From positions 206,782 through 270,781 of the forward strand of contig CAJQUW010005729.1 of the NCBI GenBank assembly GCA_907163375.1: 64,000 bases of DNA. Reading direction: 5' to 3'. This document shows positions 1 to 12,928 of the stretch, one piece after another; position 1 is the first letter of the stretch; every line of letters begins with the position of its first letter. Source of the DNA: Prostheceraeus crozeri. Its lineage: Eukaryota > Platyhelminthes > Polycladida > Euryleptidae. The notes beneath the pieces were generated by a model. The model was not told the DNA's origin. It made no database searches and worked only from the letters and a program-made list of their open reading frames with translations. Both the position numbers and the translations under genes were made by a program.

Positions 1-3000
1 TCCCTGCACAAACTCGTGCTGGCTGCCGGACTATGAGGTGTACATCATTCTGTGAAAGTCTCATTGTCGGCCTCGTTCCCTGCACAAACTCGTGCAGGCT
101 GCCGGACTATGAGGTGTACATCATTCTGTGAAAGTCTCATTGTCGGCCTCGTTCCCTGCACAAACTCGTGCTGGCTGCCGGACTATGAGGTGTACATCAT
201 TCTGTGAAGGTCTCACTGTCGGCCTCGTTCCTCGCAGAAACTCGTGCTGGCTACCGGACTGTGAGGTGTACATCATTCTGTGAAAGTCTCATTGTCGGCC
301 TCGTTCCCTGCACAAACTCGTGCTGGCTGCCGGACTATGAGGTGTACATCATTCTGTGAAGGTCTCATTTTCGGCCTCGTTCCTCACAGAAACTCGTGCT
401 GGCTGCCCGACTATGAGGTGTACATCATTCTGTGAAGGTCTCATTGTCGGCCTCGTTCCCTGCACAAACTCGTGCTGGCTTCCGGACTATGAGGTGCACA
501 TCATTCTATGAAAGTCTCATTGTCTGCCTCGTTCCCTGCACAAACTCGTGCTGGCTGCCGGGACTATGAGGTGCACATCATTCTGTGAAGGTCTCATTTT
601 CGGCCTCGTTCCCTGCACAAACTCGTGCTGGCTGCCGGACTATGAGGTGTACATCATTCTGTGAAAGTCTCATTGTCGGCCTCGTTCCCTGCACAAACTC
701 GTGCTGGCTGTCGGACTATGAGGTGTACATCATTCTGTGAAAGTCTCATTGTCGGCCTCGTTCCCTGCACGAACTCGTGCCGGCTGCCGGACTATGAGGT
801 GTACATCATTCTGTGAAAGTCTCATTGTCGGCCTCGTTCCCTGCACAAACTCGTGCTGGCTGCCGGACTATGAGGTGTACATCATTCTGTGAAGGTCTCA
901 TTTTCGGCCTCGTTCCTCACAGAAACTCGTGCTGGCCGCCGTACTATGAGGTGTACATCATTCTGCGAAAGTCTCATTGTCGGCCTCGATCCCTGCAGAA
1001 ACTCGTGCTGGCTGCCGGACTATGAGGTGTACATCATTGTGTGAAAGTCTCATTCTCGGCCTCGTTCCCTGCACAAACTGGTGCTGGCTGCCGGACTATG
1101 AGGTGTACATCATTCTGCGAAAGTCTCATTGTCGGCCTCGTTCCCCGCACAAACTCGCGCTGGCTGCCCGACTATGAGGTGTACATCATTCTGTGAAAGT
1201 CTCATTGTCGGCCTCGTTCCCTGCACAAACTCGTGCTGGCTGCCGGACTATGAGGTGTACATCATTCTGTGAAGGTCTCATTTTCGGCCTCGTTCCTCGC
1301 AGAAACTCGTGCTGGCTACCGGACTGTGAGGTGTACATCATTCTGTGAAAGTCTCATTGTCGGCCTCGTTCCCTGCACAAACTCGTGCTGGCTGCCGGAC
1401 TATGAGGTGTACATCATTCTGTGAAGGTCTCATTTTCGGCCTCGTTCCTCACAGAAACTCGTGCTGGCTGCCCGACTATGAGGTGTACATCATTCTGCGA
1501 AAGTCTCATTTTCGGCCTCGTTCCCTGCACAAACTCGTGCTGGCTGCCGGACTATGAGGTGTACATCATTCTGCGAAAGTCTCATTTTCGGCCTCGTTCC
1601 CTGCACAAACTCGTGCTGGCTGCCGGACTATGAGGTGTACATCATTCTGTGAAAGTCTCATTGTCGGCCTCGTTCCCTGCACCAACTCGTGCTGGCTGCC
1701 GGACTATGAGGTGTACATCATTGTGTGAAAGTCTCATTGTCGGCCTCGTTCCCTGCACAAACTCGTGCTGGCTGCCGGACTATGAGGTGTACATCATTGT
1801 GTGAAGGTCTCATTTTCGGCCTCGTTCCCTGCACAAACTGGTGCTGGTTGCCGGACTATGAGGTGTACATCATTCTGTGAAAGTCTCATTGTCGGCCTCG
1901 TTCCCTGCACAAACTCGCGCTGGCTGCCCGACTATGAGGTGTACATCATTCTGTGAAGGTCTCATTTTCGGCCTCGTTCCCTGCAGAAACTCGTGCTGGC
2001 TGCCGGATATGAGGTGTACATCATTCTGTGAAAGTCTCATTGTCGGCCTCGTTCCCTGCACAAACTCGTGCTGGCTGCCGTACTATGAGGTGTACATCAT
2101 TCTGTGAAGGTCTCATTTTCGGCCTCGTTGCTCGCAGAAACTCGTGCTGGCTGCCGGACTATGAGGTGTACATCATTGTGTGAAAGTCTCATTGTCGGCC
2201 TCGTTCCCTGCAAAAACTCGTGCTGGCTACCGGACTGTGAGGTGTACATTATTCTGTGAAAGTCTCATTGTCGGCCTCGTTCCCTGCACAAACTCGTGCT
2301 GGCTGCCGGACTATGAGGTGTACATCATTCTGTGAAAGTCTCATTGTCGGCCTCGTTCCCTGCACAAACTCGTGCTGGCTGCCGGACTATGAGGTGTACA
2401 TCATTCTGTGAAAGTCTCATTTTCGGCCTCGTTCCCTGCAGAAACTCGTGCTGGCTGCCGGACTATGAGGTGTACATCATTCTGTGAAAGTCTCATTGTC
2501 GGCCTCGTTCCCTGCACAAACTCGTGCTGGCTGCCGGACTATGAGGTGTACATCATTCTGTGAAAGTCTCATTGTCGGCCTCGTTCCTCGCAGAAACTCG
2601 TGCTGGCTGCCGGACTATGAGGTGTACATCATTCTGTGAAGGTCTCATTTTCGGCCTCGTTCCTCGCAGAAACTCGTGCTGGCTACCGGACTGTGAGGTG
2701 TACATCATTCTGTGAAAGTCTCATTGTCGGCCTCGTTCCCTGCACAAACTCGTGCTGGCTGCCGGACTATGAGGTGTACATCATTCTGTGAAGGTCTCAT
2801 TTTCGGCCTCGTTCCTCACAGAAACTCGTGCTGGCTGCCCGACTATGAGGTGTACATCATTCTGTGAAGGTCTCATTGTCGGCCTCGTTCCCTGCACAAA
2901 CTCGAGCTGGCTTCCGGACTATGAGGTGCACATCATTCTGTGAAAGTCTCATTGTCTGCCTCGTTCCCTGCACAAACTCGTGCTGGCTGCCGGACTATGA

Positions 3001-6000
3001 GGTGCACATCATTCTGTGAAGGTCTCATTTTCGGCCTCGTTCCCTGCACAAACTCGTGCTGGCTGCCGGACTATGAGGTGTACATCATTCTGTGAAAGTC
3101 TCATTTTCGGCCTCGTTCCCTGCAGAAACTCGTTCTGGCTGCCGTACTATGAGGTGTACATCATTCTGTGAAGGTCTCATTGTCGGCCTCGTTCCCTGCA
3201 CAAACTCGTGCTGGCTGCCGGACTATGAGGTGTACATCATTCTGCGAACGTCTCATTTTCGGCCTCGTTCCCTGCACAAACTCGTGCTGGCTGCCGGACT
3301 ATGAGGTGTACATCATTCTGTGAAAGTCTCATTGTCGGCCTCGTTCCCTGCACAAACTCGTGCTGGCTGCCGGACTATGAGGTGTACATCATTCTGTGAA
3401 AGTCTCATTGTCGGCCTCGTTCCCTGCACAAACTCGTGCTGGCTGCCGGACTATGAGGTGTACATCATTGTGTGAAGGTCTCATTTTCGGCCTCGTTCCT
3501 CGCAGAAACTCGTGCTGGCTACCGGACTGTGAGGTGTACATCATTCTGTGAAAGTCTCATTGTCGGCCTCGTTCCCTGCACAAACTCGTGCTGGCTGCCG
3601 GACTATGAGGTGTACATCATTCTGTGAAGGTCTCATTTTCGGCCTCGTTCCCTGCAGAAATTCGTGCTGGCTGCCGGACTATGAGGTGTACATCATTCTG
3701 TGAAGGTCTCATTTTCAACTTCGTTCCCTGCAGAAACTCGTGCTTGCTGCGGACTTTGAGGTGCACATCATTCTGTGAATGTCTCATTGTCGGCCTCGTT
3801 CCCTGCAGAAACTCTTGCTGGCTGCCGGACTATGAAGTGCACATCATTCTGTGAAGGTCTCATTTTCGGCCTCGTTCCCTGCACAAACTCGTGCTGGCTG
3901 CCGGACTATGAGGTGTACATCATTCTGTGAAAGTCTCATTTTCGGCCTCGTTCCCTGCAGAAACTCGTGCTGGCTACCCCACTGTGAGGTGTACATCATT
4001 CTGTGAAAGTCTCATTGTCGGCCTCGTTCCCTGCACAAACTCGTGCTGGCTGCCGGACTATGAGGTGTACATCATTGTGTGAAAGTCTCATTTTCGGCCT
4101 CGTTCCCTGCAGAAACTCGTGCTGGCTGCCGGACTATGAGGTGTACATCATTCTGTGAAAGTCTCATTGTCGGCCTCGTTCCCTGCACAAACTCGTGCTG
4201 GCTGCCGGACTATGAGGTGTACATCATTGTGTGAAAGTCTCATTCTCGGCCTCGTTCCCTGCACAAACTCGTGCTGGCTGCCGGACTATGAGGTGTACAT
4301 CATTCTGTGAAGGTCTCATTTTCGGCCTCGTTCCTCGCAGAAACTCGTGCTGGCTACCGGACTGTGAGGTGTACATCATTCTGTGAAAGTCTCATTGTCG
4401 GCCTCGTTCCCTGCACAAACTCGTACTATGAGGTGTACATCATTCTGTGAAAGTCTCATTGTCGGCCTCGTTCGCTGCAGAAACTCGTGCTGGGTGGCGG
4501 ACAATGAGGTGCACATCATTCTGTGAAAGTCTCATTGTCGGCCTCGTTCCCTGCACAAACTCGTGCTGGCTGCCGGACTATGATGTGCACATCATTCTGT
4601 GAAAGTCTCATTTTCGGCCTCGTTCCCTGCACAAACTCGTGCTGGCTGCCGGACTATGAGGTGCACATCATTCTGTGAAGGTCTCATTTTCGGCCTCGTT
4701 CCCTGCACAAACTCGTGCTGGCTGCCGGACTATGAGGTGTACATCATTCTGTGAAAGTCTCATTGTCTGCCTCGTTCCCTGCACAAACTCGTGCTGGCTG
4801 CCGTACTATGAGGTGTACATCATTCTGTGAAGGTCTCATTGTCGGCCTCGTTCCCTGCACAAACTCGTGCTGGCTGCCGTACTATGAGGTGTACATCATT
4901 CTGTGAAGGTCTCATTGTCGGCCTCGTTCCCTGCACAAACTCGTGCTGGCTGCCGGACTATGAGGTGTACATCATTCTGCGAAAGTCTCATTTTCGGCCT
5001 CGTTCCCTGCACAAACTCGTGCTGGCTGCCGGACTATGAGGTGTACATCATTCTGTGAAAGTCTTATTGTCGGCGTCGTTCCCTGCACAAACTCGTGCTG
5101 GCTGCCGGACTATGAGGTGTACATCATTGTGTGAAAGTCTCATTGTCGGCCTCGTTCCCTGCACAAACTCGTGCTGGCTGCCGGACTATTAGGTGTACAT
5201 CATTCTGTGAAGGTCTCATTTTCGGCCTCGTTCCTCGCAGAAACTCGTGCTGGCTACCGGACTGTGAGGTGTACATCATTCTGTGAAAGTCTCATTGTCG
5301 GCCTCGTTCCCTGCACAAACTCGTGCTGGCTGCCGGACTATGAGGTGTACATCATTCGGTGAAGGTCTCATTTTCGGCCTCGTTCCCTGCAGAAACTCGT
5401 GCTGGCTGCCGGACTATGAGGTGTACATCATTCTGTGAAGGTCTCATTTTCGGCCTCGTTCCTCACAGAAACTCGTGCTGGCTGCCGGACTATGAGGTGC
5501 ACATCATTCTGTGAAAGTCTCATTGTCTGCCTCGTTCCCTGCACAAACTCGTGCTGGCTGCCGGACTATGAGGTGCACATCATTCTGTGAAGGTCTCATT
5601 TTCGGCCTCGTTCCCTGCACAAACTCGTGCTGGCTGCCGGACTATTAGGTGTACATCATTCTGTGAAAGTCTCATTTTCGGCCTCGTTCCCTGCAGAAAC
5701 TCGTGCTGGCTACCCGACTGTGAGGTGTACATCATTCTGTGAAGGTCTCATTGTCGGCCTCGTTCCCTGCACAAACTCGTGCTGGCTGCCGGACTATGAG
5801 GTGTACATCATTCTGTGAAAGTCTCATTGTCGGCCTCGTTCCTCACAGAAACTCGTGCTGGCTGCCGGACTATGAAGTGTACATCATTCTGTGAAGGTCT
5901 CATTGTCGGCCTCGTTCCCTGCACAAACTCGTGCTGGCTTCCGGACTATGAGGTGCACATCATTCTGTGAAAGTCTCATTGTCTGCCTCGTTCCCTGCAC

Positions 6001-7467
6001 AAACTCGTGCTGGCTGCCGGACTATGAGGTGTACATCATTCTGTGAAAGTCTCATTGTCTGCCTCGTTCCCTGCACAAACTCGTGCTGGCTGCCGTACTA
6101 TGAGGTGTACATCATTCTGTGAAGGTCTCATTGTCGGCCTCGTTCCCTGCACAAACTCGTGCTGGCTTCCGGACTATGAGGTGCACATCATTCTGTGAAA
6201 GTCTCATTGTCTGCCTCGTTCCCTGCACAAACTCGTGCTGGCTGCCGGACTATGAGGTGCACATCATTCTGTGAAGGTCTCATTTTCGGCCTCGTTCCCT
6301 GCACAAACTCGTGCTGGCTGCCGGACTATGAGGTGTACATCATTCTGTGAAAGTCTCATTGTCTGCCTCGTTCCCTGCACAAACTCGTGCTGGCTGCCGG
6401 ACTATGAGGTGTACATCATTCTGTGAAAGTCTCATTGTCGGCCTCGTTCCCTGCACAAACTCGTGCTGGCTGCCGGACTATGAGGTGTACATCATTGTGT
6501 GAAAGTCTCATTCTCGGCCTCGTTCCCTGCACAAACTCGTGCTGGCTGCCGGACTATGAGGTGTACATCATTCTGTGAAAGTCTCATTGTCTGCCTCGTT
6601 CCCTGCACAAACTCGTGCTGGCTGCCGGACTATGAGGTGTACATCATTCTGTGAAAGTCTCATTGTCGGCCTCGTTCCCTGCACAAACTCGTGCTGGCTG
6701 CCGGACTATGAGGTGTACATCATTGTGTGAAAGTCTCATTCTCGGCCTCGTTCCCTGCACAAACTCGTGCTGGCTGCCGGACTATGAGGTGTACATCATT
6801 CTGTGAAGGTCTCATTTTCGGCCTCGTTCCTCGCAGAAACTCGTGCTGGCTACCGGACTGTGAGGTGTACATCATTCTGTGAAGGTCTCATTGTCGGCCT
6901 CGTTCCCTGCACAAACTCGTGCTGGCTGCCGGACTATGAGGTGTACATCATTCTGTGAAGGTCTCATTTTCGGCCTCGTTCCCTGCAGAAACTCGTGCTG
7001 GCTGCCGGACTATGAGGTGTACATCATTCTGTGAAAGTCTCATTGTCGGCCTCGTTCCCTGCACAAACTCGTGCTGGCTGCCGGACTATGAGGTGTACAT
7101 CATTCTGTGAAGGTCTCATTTTCGGCCTCGTTCCTCGCAGAAACTCGTGCTGGCTACCGGACTGTGAGGTGTACATCATTCTGTGAAAGTCTCATTGTCG
7201 GCCTCGTTCCCTGCAGAAACTCGTGCTGGCTGCCGGACTATGAGGTGTACATCATTCTGTGAAAGTCTCATTCTCGGCCTCGTTCCCTGCAGAAACCCGT
7301 GCTGGCTGCCGGACTGTGAGGTGTACATCATTCTGTGAAAGTCTCATTGTCGGCCTCGTTCCCTGCACAAACTCGTGCTGGCTGCCGGACTATGAGGTGT
7401 ACATCATTCTGTGAAAGTCTCATTGTCGGCCTCGTTCCCTGCACAAACTCGTGCCGGCTGCCGGACC
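1..7467. repeat. 76-bp minisatellite array, open at the left edge
   Basis: Tandem units recur every 76 bases; for example, the CTATGAGGTG word lies at 31, 107 and 183. Roughly 98 units fit. Two main variant classes alternate irregularly. One has GAAAGTCTCATTGTCGG, TCCCTGCACAAAC and GCTGCCGGACTATGAG. The other has GAAGGTCTCATTTTCGG, TCCTCGCAGAAAC and GCTACCGGACTGTGAG. A third variant has GTGCACATC in place of GTGTACATC. A shortened unit occurs near 4421. Because 76 is not a multiple of three, any reading frame shifts at each unit, so the 60-76-codon open frames here are by-products. The array ends abruptly at about 7467, and its true left end is outside the window. Confidence 0.97.
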
Positions 7468-7499
7468 AAAAATCACTACTTCGCTCACATCTTATTGCC

Positions 7500-7740
7500 T
7501 ACCATTCTCGGGCGTAGTTCATCGATTCCGCTCGATTAATCGTGCAATGGAATAAATCGCGTGATTCCTGAATGACACAGAATTACAGGATTATTTTTCA
7601 AAGTGACTTCTCAGTGAAATTTGCTTGATGACGATAAATAAGGCTACTTTCCCATTCATTCGTTGAACGATTAACCTAACTGCACTAAAGAGAAATTTGA
7701 CACTTATGTAGGCACACCTACAAGCGGCTGCTCCTATCTG
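7500..7740 (+). repeat. dispersed repeat A, unoccupied copy
   Basis: This stretch matches the sequence on both sides of the piggyBac-type insertion further right. The left part matches about 11901-11928, sharing CGATTCCGCT and then GATTAA. The right part matches 13812-14000, sharing ATTCC, AGTGACTTCTCAG, AAGGCTACTTTCC and GTAGGCACACCT with small changes. Only one TTAA (7536-7539) lies where the other copy carries a 1.9-kb insert. It therefore acts as a paralogous empty site. I do not recognise the repeat family. Confidence 0.7.
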
Positions 7741-8656
7741 ATAGATTGAATGGCTATGATAAGAGAGACACAGTCAATCTCTATGGGAATCCTGTGAGAA
7801 TTCCGATACATCGCTGGAATGCATCACTTTAAACAGTGGCATTGATGACTGACGGAAAGCAGTATTATGCTTTATATTCCATAATCGGTGGCTGAAGTAG
7901 TGGTCGATGCATTGTATTTCAAATCATTTCATTGTGTATGAAGACAAATGAAGAAATGTTGGATTCTATGAAATATTATATGCGGATGAAGAAACTGACC
8001 ACTTGTCCACTATCACCATTATCACTTTCCATTATCGACCATGTATAGTCTCAGATACAGTGTAGCATTAGTTCACTTGTAATCGGTGTAGTAGCATCGT
8101 TGTATTTCCATATTTTACCTCCACTTTTCCAATTTTTATCCATCGGTCTCCTGTTGTTTTATAATATCCATTTTTAATCTCCTTAACCTATGGTGACCAT
8201 TGTCTTATTCTATTTCCACTATCAGCATCTGTAGTCGGTACAGTATATTAGACGTCTGCTTTGAACGTGTATACGGCAGTGTTTGGAATCTATGGTATTA
8301 GTATATTAACAGCAAGAATGAGTAGTGTCACAAGTCTTAAGATTTCCATTTTTACCAGATATTGGGCCAAAGCTGATCAATTTTAATTCATTGCCACGAG
8401 AAAGCTCCATTGAGTTCTTTCAAGAACTGATTAATCCAATGGTCACAGTAGCACTGCATTTGTACATTTGCGGATTGGAGAACGCCACCAGTCCTTATCA
8501 GGACTACTTCAATTAATAATTTGAATTAGTAAGCATTATATTCTGTTATAAATGGCTACTGGGATGACTTTCATCATCGCATGAGAATTGAAAAGAATAT
8601 TAATGGCTGATTTACATTTAATATACACACCATGAACGCAAGCCATTAATACCACC
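7741..8656. other. unannotated AT-rich spacer
   Basis: No recognisable gene or repeat. The longest open frame worth mentioning is 63 codons at 8325-8516 on the plus strand. It has no domain I recognise and no sign of being an exon. Confidence 0.5.
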
Positions 8657-8888
8657 GGTGCTGTGGCCTTGTGGTAGAGTGTTCGCTCTGCGTCCAGGAG
8701 ACCTTGGTTCAAACCTTGGTCGGGTCAAAGCTGAGACTTCTAAAATAGGCACACTCTGCTTTCTTGCTAAAGTGATAAAGCATTCTTGCACGAGTGAGAG
8801 TGGGTAGATGACAACTCGGCCACATGGAAGAAAAGCTCAGTGCCTGATCTACTTCCGAGTATAATCAAGGTTTATTTGTTTATTTTTC
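8657..8888 (+). mobile_element. tRNA-derived SINE
   Basis: A tRNA-like head carries an RNA polymerase III A box (TGGCCTTGTGG, 8664-8674) and a B box (GGTTCAAACC, 8706-8715) at normal spacing. It is followed by about 150 bases of non-tRNA body and a T-rich 3' tail (TTTATTTGTTTATTTTT, ending about 8887). This is the standard layout of a tRNA-derived SINE. The body includes CTTTCTTGCTAAAGTG, reminiscent of bodies seen in marine invertebrate SINEs; I recall this only loosely and have not matched it. Target-site duplications were not established. Its tRNA head resembles that of the shorter SINE at 39023-39177, but the bodies differ. Confidence 0.8.
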
Positions 8889-11092
8889 TACACTACAATT
8901 GTGTATATTCGCTAGTATTCTGTAAAAGTCTAAATCTTGAATTGATTCATAGATTACTGTGCTTATTGCAAGATTGATGGAAGAGGTAAATGCATCCAGC
9001 TATGCATGTTTGATAAGATATGGTTAATTGAGATCAAAGGAATCAAAATTGAGAGACAAAAGAATTAGTAGATACTTCATAGCAGATTTGCAGCAGATTC
9101 TCAAGGCTTTTTGTTCCAACTGATAATGGTGTATTCCCAAACCTACAACATCACAATTAATAGGATAACAGCAATTTGAATGTCTTCAAGTACCAAGTGT
9201 CTCATAGTCTGAATTTTGATGGAAATTACCAGATTTGTAATGAAACTTGTAGTCCAGAAATCAAAAGTAATGCAAGCTAGATGGAGTGTAAACTTCTAAG
9301 CACTGAATGTGAGAAAATCTGAAAATATTCAGAATCGCGCGAGGGAAGGAATTGAATAACGTGGAAATTTCGGAATTACAACTGAAATCTCCCGGAAATT
9401 CTAAGTGACATTACACTTTCCGCCGGTAAATGAGAGCATGGAAAAACAAGGTAGCACCGAGATTGACATTTTGACAAAATGACGCGTATTGCCTAAAATT
9501 GCACATTTAGAAATGTGATTCATTTGTTGGAAATGCATTTTCATCACATTTTTCGATTTTGTGCTCTTCCAGTCAAAGTGTTAAGTTGCGTATTCTGGAA
9601 ACTTTGTTCATTCTTGGACGCAAGCCTGGACTTTGTGTCTAGAAGGAGTTCGTCTACACCCTGCTGTTACCGTGGTGATTGACAGTTCATTAGTAGGCCT
9701 ACCGTTTTCAGGTGTGTTCCCAGTTTTTCCCGTTGTTGCATTTCATTTCACTTGGTCGTTGCACATGAATAGAGACCACGAAAGCGCTCGTGCATTAGTT
9801 TCATATTACATTGTTTTGATTTTGGTGTTTGGGTATTGTCTTGGATTAATGAATTGGGCGACTATCTTTATCTTCAAACGCATTATTTTTCCTATTTTCA
9901 TTATTACGCCACATTCAAGTTTTACTGAAACTGCTATTAATCATTCTTTTTTCCATAGCACCTGGCGGATTTATATCGGAAGAGATCTATTTACATTCTT
10001 TAGTAGACAGATGTGATTCACTGAACCAACCGCGTGTTTTATTTGCCAAGTTAGAGAAAATTGAGAGACAGTTCCTTGAACATCTAAATTTGAATTGAAT
10101 ATTATCATCGACAGTTTAAAGGTTCGAGGAAAATTAGATAAATATTCTATAATTTAGAAAACGGACACACAAGCAGCTTATCTATTTGTCTTTCATGATT
10201 TATTGCAGATATATCACATTTTTCAATCAATTTTGGTGGAGTTTTCTTTCTTCTAATATTCATCCTGATTATTGACATTTGAAGGGAAAATTGATGCAAA
10301 TGTTTAATTGGTTTTTAGTTAAGGAAAGTTGCATATTCTAGGATGATGAGAAACACTTATGAAATGAAGATTCACTACTCCCCGATACTGAAGGCTTGGA
10401 CTCAATGCACTGCTGACATTGTCAGACTATTCTGCAGCGTTGTGAACCTTTTATTCCGGATGCCCTTCCTGCCGACCTCCAATGTCCAGGGTTAGACCTC
10501 TGTACCAAAAGATCGCTAGACAGGATCACTTAATCGTTGAAAATACTCAAAAACAGTCACGCTTACATTTCAGCGGCAACCTGGTAGCTGTCAATGAACT
10601 AAATGCCAAAAGGAGATTCAACTCTCAACAGATTCGTAGTCACTAGATTCATGTTCGGACACTAATTTACGAGTTTCATAAAGTTATAGAGTGCATGCTT
10701 ATTGACAATATGTTCCCAGACTAGATTTGAGGCCGCCATTTAGAATTCACTGATGAATAGAAACACCTTGGTTGAATAGTGACACAATTAAACCTGCTGC
10801 CGTTAGATCACACTTAAAACTACTATTCGCCATTTTGGCAGGTTGTCGTGTGATTGCCGCGCCTGCACGGCTCCTGCTAGCTGCATGCTTCTGCTTGGGT
10901 TGCTTCGCCTATACTTATATCATCATTATCTGATTACATAGTTTTACCTTATACTTGAGCCACCCCAGCATCACCTGACTGTAAATATCTCCACTTGGCA
11001 AACGGCTTCTCGGATCATTACGGGTTTATTCTCCTCGCTGGATATTAACGTTTTCTGCTATCCTGCTATCGCTCGCCATTATCACTCGCTAT
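8889..11092. other. unannotated AT-rich stretch
   Basis: No gene could be supported. A 127-codon plus-strand frame (9633-10016) is hydrophobic and aromatic-rich but lacks recognisable motifs and has the composition expected from T-rich non-coding DNA. At 10445-10500 there is a phrase (CCGGATGCCCTTCCTGCC) that I have seen in animal interspersed repeats, so a decayed element is possible there. Confidence 0.4.
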
Positions 11093-11384
11093 CGATATTT
11101 CGACATCTATGTGCTGCTAGTTGCATACTGATATGTATGCATGTATGAAATGTCTATGACGTATATCTATGAAGTAGTGTCTCTGCTATCAATTTCTCCA
11201 GAGACAAAAACACCTTGCTGGTCAAGCATTCATTTAATTGTGACCGGAATTTGAAATTCACAGGATAGTGATAGCAACTGGATAAAACATGGAATTCAAT
11301 AAAGATACAACCACAATTCATAGACATTTCATACATGCATACATATCAGTATGCAAGTAACAGCACATAGATGTCGAAATATCG
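11093..11384. repeat. 66-bp inverted repeat with about 160-bp spacer
   Basis: The arm at 11093-11158 (starting CGATATTTCGACATC) is the near-perfect reverse complement of the arm at 11318-11384 (ending GATGTCGAAATATCG). Only two or three differences are visible over 66 bases. The spacer contains AATAAAG at about 11298. The near-identity suggests a recent inverted duplication of a repeat 3' end, and single strands could fold into a long hairpin. Confidence 0.85.
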
Positions 11385-11645
11385 ACACTCGCTTGGTCAT
11401 AGTCTCAAACCCAGCGACATTTCCCTTGTACATTACACCTCGTCTGCATCCTATTACCTGCGCACTATCTCCTGCCCTTGACTTCAACATCTTTCTGCAA
11501 TGCTGTGAGACGTGTTTCCCTGCATCATTCACCCTTTGACTTATTGTGACCGACAGCTGGCGACGCGCTTTGATTTTCCTTTTTAAAAGCTCTTACCGAT
11601 TCCTGATATGCAAGACTTCAATAAAGATATATTATTATTATTCAA
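11385..11645 (+). mobile_element. probable retroelement 3' end with ATT-repeat tail
   Basis: The segment ends in CAATAAAGATATATTATTATTATT (about 11620-11642): an AATAAA polyadenylation-like signal followed by short ATT repeats, a common tail form of Jockey/CR1/L2-type LINEs in animals. Upstream there is no convincing reverse-transcriptase coding sequence, so this would be a 3'-UTR-only fragment. The call rests on the tail alone. Confidence 0.35.
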
Positions 11646-12084
11646 GAAAATTGCCTTTCATAGTAAAGGTCACCTAAATTTTGTTGTGTGCGTGCAATCC
11701 GTATTAACAGATCATTAATTTTTGCATTGGTCATTGGTACTTTCACTTTCTCTCGCAGATCTTATACCCCTACGTCATTTGTCTCCTTGTCTTTGTTCTT
11801 TTGTCGTGAGCAGTTGATGTCGCTTATATGTTTCATTGGATAGAACGAGTGAAGATGACACAAAGCTATCTGATTCTGTCATACAATTGTGACAGTGGTG
11901 GGCGGTGTTCACGATTCCGCTTGATTAACCCTCAGAGACCTGAGGGGGTCCAGTGGACCCCGGATCTATATTTTCTATTTCACTATTCGTGCTGAGGATA
12001 TATCAACCGTTCATGCCCATGTAAAATTATCCTTTTTGACTGATTCTGCATGCAACGTTTCATTTCAATTGAATCAGTGGAAGT

Positions 12085-12808
12085 ATTGACAGCAGGGATG
12101 CGGAGTCCTATCATTTTGATAGTACTCCGACTCGGGTGTCAAGTATACAAAGACTTTTTTGAAAAATTTACTGGTAACCTACATCACACATCATTAAAGG
12201 CTTACCTTAACCTATCTTTAGTGATCATTGCTGCATCAATTATCAATCATTTTCAGTGAAGGTTGATCAAATGTCGCTCTAAGTTGGAAGAATATGACTG
12301 GGCTACTCCCATCTTGTTGATGTGCGCTTCACACGTTTTTTCTCCAGTCTCTACCAAGCAGAAAAATCTCCCATCCTTCTCCAAAAAATATGAGTACAGT
12401 TTCGATTTTAAAAATGCGCTTTGGAGCAGCCATCACACACGATTAACGTGAGGGTAAGAGGTGATGTTCTCAAACAAACTAGTATTTCATTTTTGTCTCT
12501 GATGTGACCTTTGGTGCGCAGGTGTGATCGAGGCTAGGAAGGCTCGTCTTCTGTACTAAATCACCGAGTGAAAAGACAATCCTTTTTTCACTATCACGGT
12601 TCATTCCCTCAACTATTACAAGCTTTGCATGCACTGCTGTCTCTGTACTTTTGTTTGACGGAGAAAGTTGACATCAAGACAGTGACAGCTACGCACGAGA
12701 ATAAACAATCTGTTTGTATTATGTTTCGGGTCTAGTTATAGGCCGGAGTCTGGAGTCCCATCATTTGATAGGACTCCGGAGCTCCGACTCCGCATCCCTG
12801 ATTAACAG
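12085..12808. mobile_element. hAT-type non-autonomous element with 8-bp target duplication
   Basis: The element proper is 12093-12800. It starts CAGGGATGCGGAGTC and ends with the reverse complement GACTCCGCATCCCTG. CAGGGATG is a typical hAT terminus. The flanking octamers ATTGACAG (12085-12092) and ATTAACAG (12801-12808) match at seven of eight bases, as expected of an old hAT target duplication. Both ends carry repeated GGACTCC/GGAGTC words. No transposase coding is visible. A 5'-truncated relative lies at 47515-47948. It sits inside the TTAA-flanked element, so it probably inserted later. Confidence 0.85.
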
Positions 12809-12846
12809 CAATGAGATTACATAAACGATAGATCAAATTGCCATGC

Positions 12847-12928
12847 AAAAGATGTGCGGCTGGTAAGATTCGAACCTACGACCAAGGTTAACTAGACCTG
12901 TGCTCTAACCAACTGAGCTACGAGCCAC
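12847..12928 (-). tRNA. tRNA-like sequence, apparent anticodon AGU (Thr), possibly a pseudogene
   Basis: On the minus strand a 73-base cloverleaf can be drawn from 12928 down to 12856. The D arm is GCTCAGTTGGTTAGAGC. The anticodon stem is AGGT/ACCT around the loop CTAGTTA (anticodon AGU), the variable loop has four bases, and the T arm is GTAGG-TTCGAAT-CTTAC. Six acceptor pairs form (GTGGCT/AGCCGC). A TTTT polymerase III terminator follows within ten bases (12847-12850). Against a working gene: one extra base between acceptor and D stem, mismatches at the acceptor base and at the first anticodon-stem pair, and U instead of a purine after the anticodon. It could be a real tRNA gene, a tRNA pseudogene or the head of a SINE. 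Confidence 0.55.

Noticed and set aside
1..7467. CRISPR-like array
   Set aside because: There are no unique spacers between repeats; units are directly tandem. The surrounding DNA is eukaryotic in character. The same holds for the arrays at 24531, 39239 and 49866.
9633..10016. 127-codon hydrophobic frame as a membrane protein
   Set aside because: Residue use follows the T-rich composition. There is no conserved motif and no neighbouring exon.
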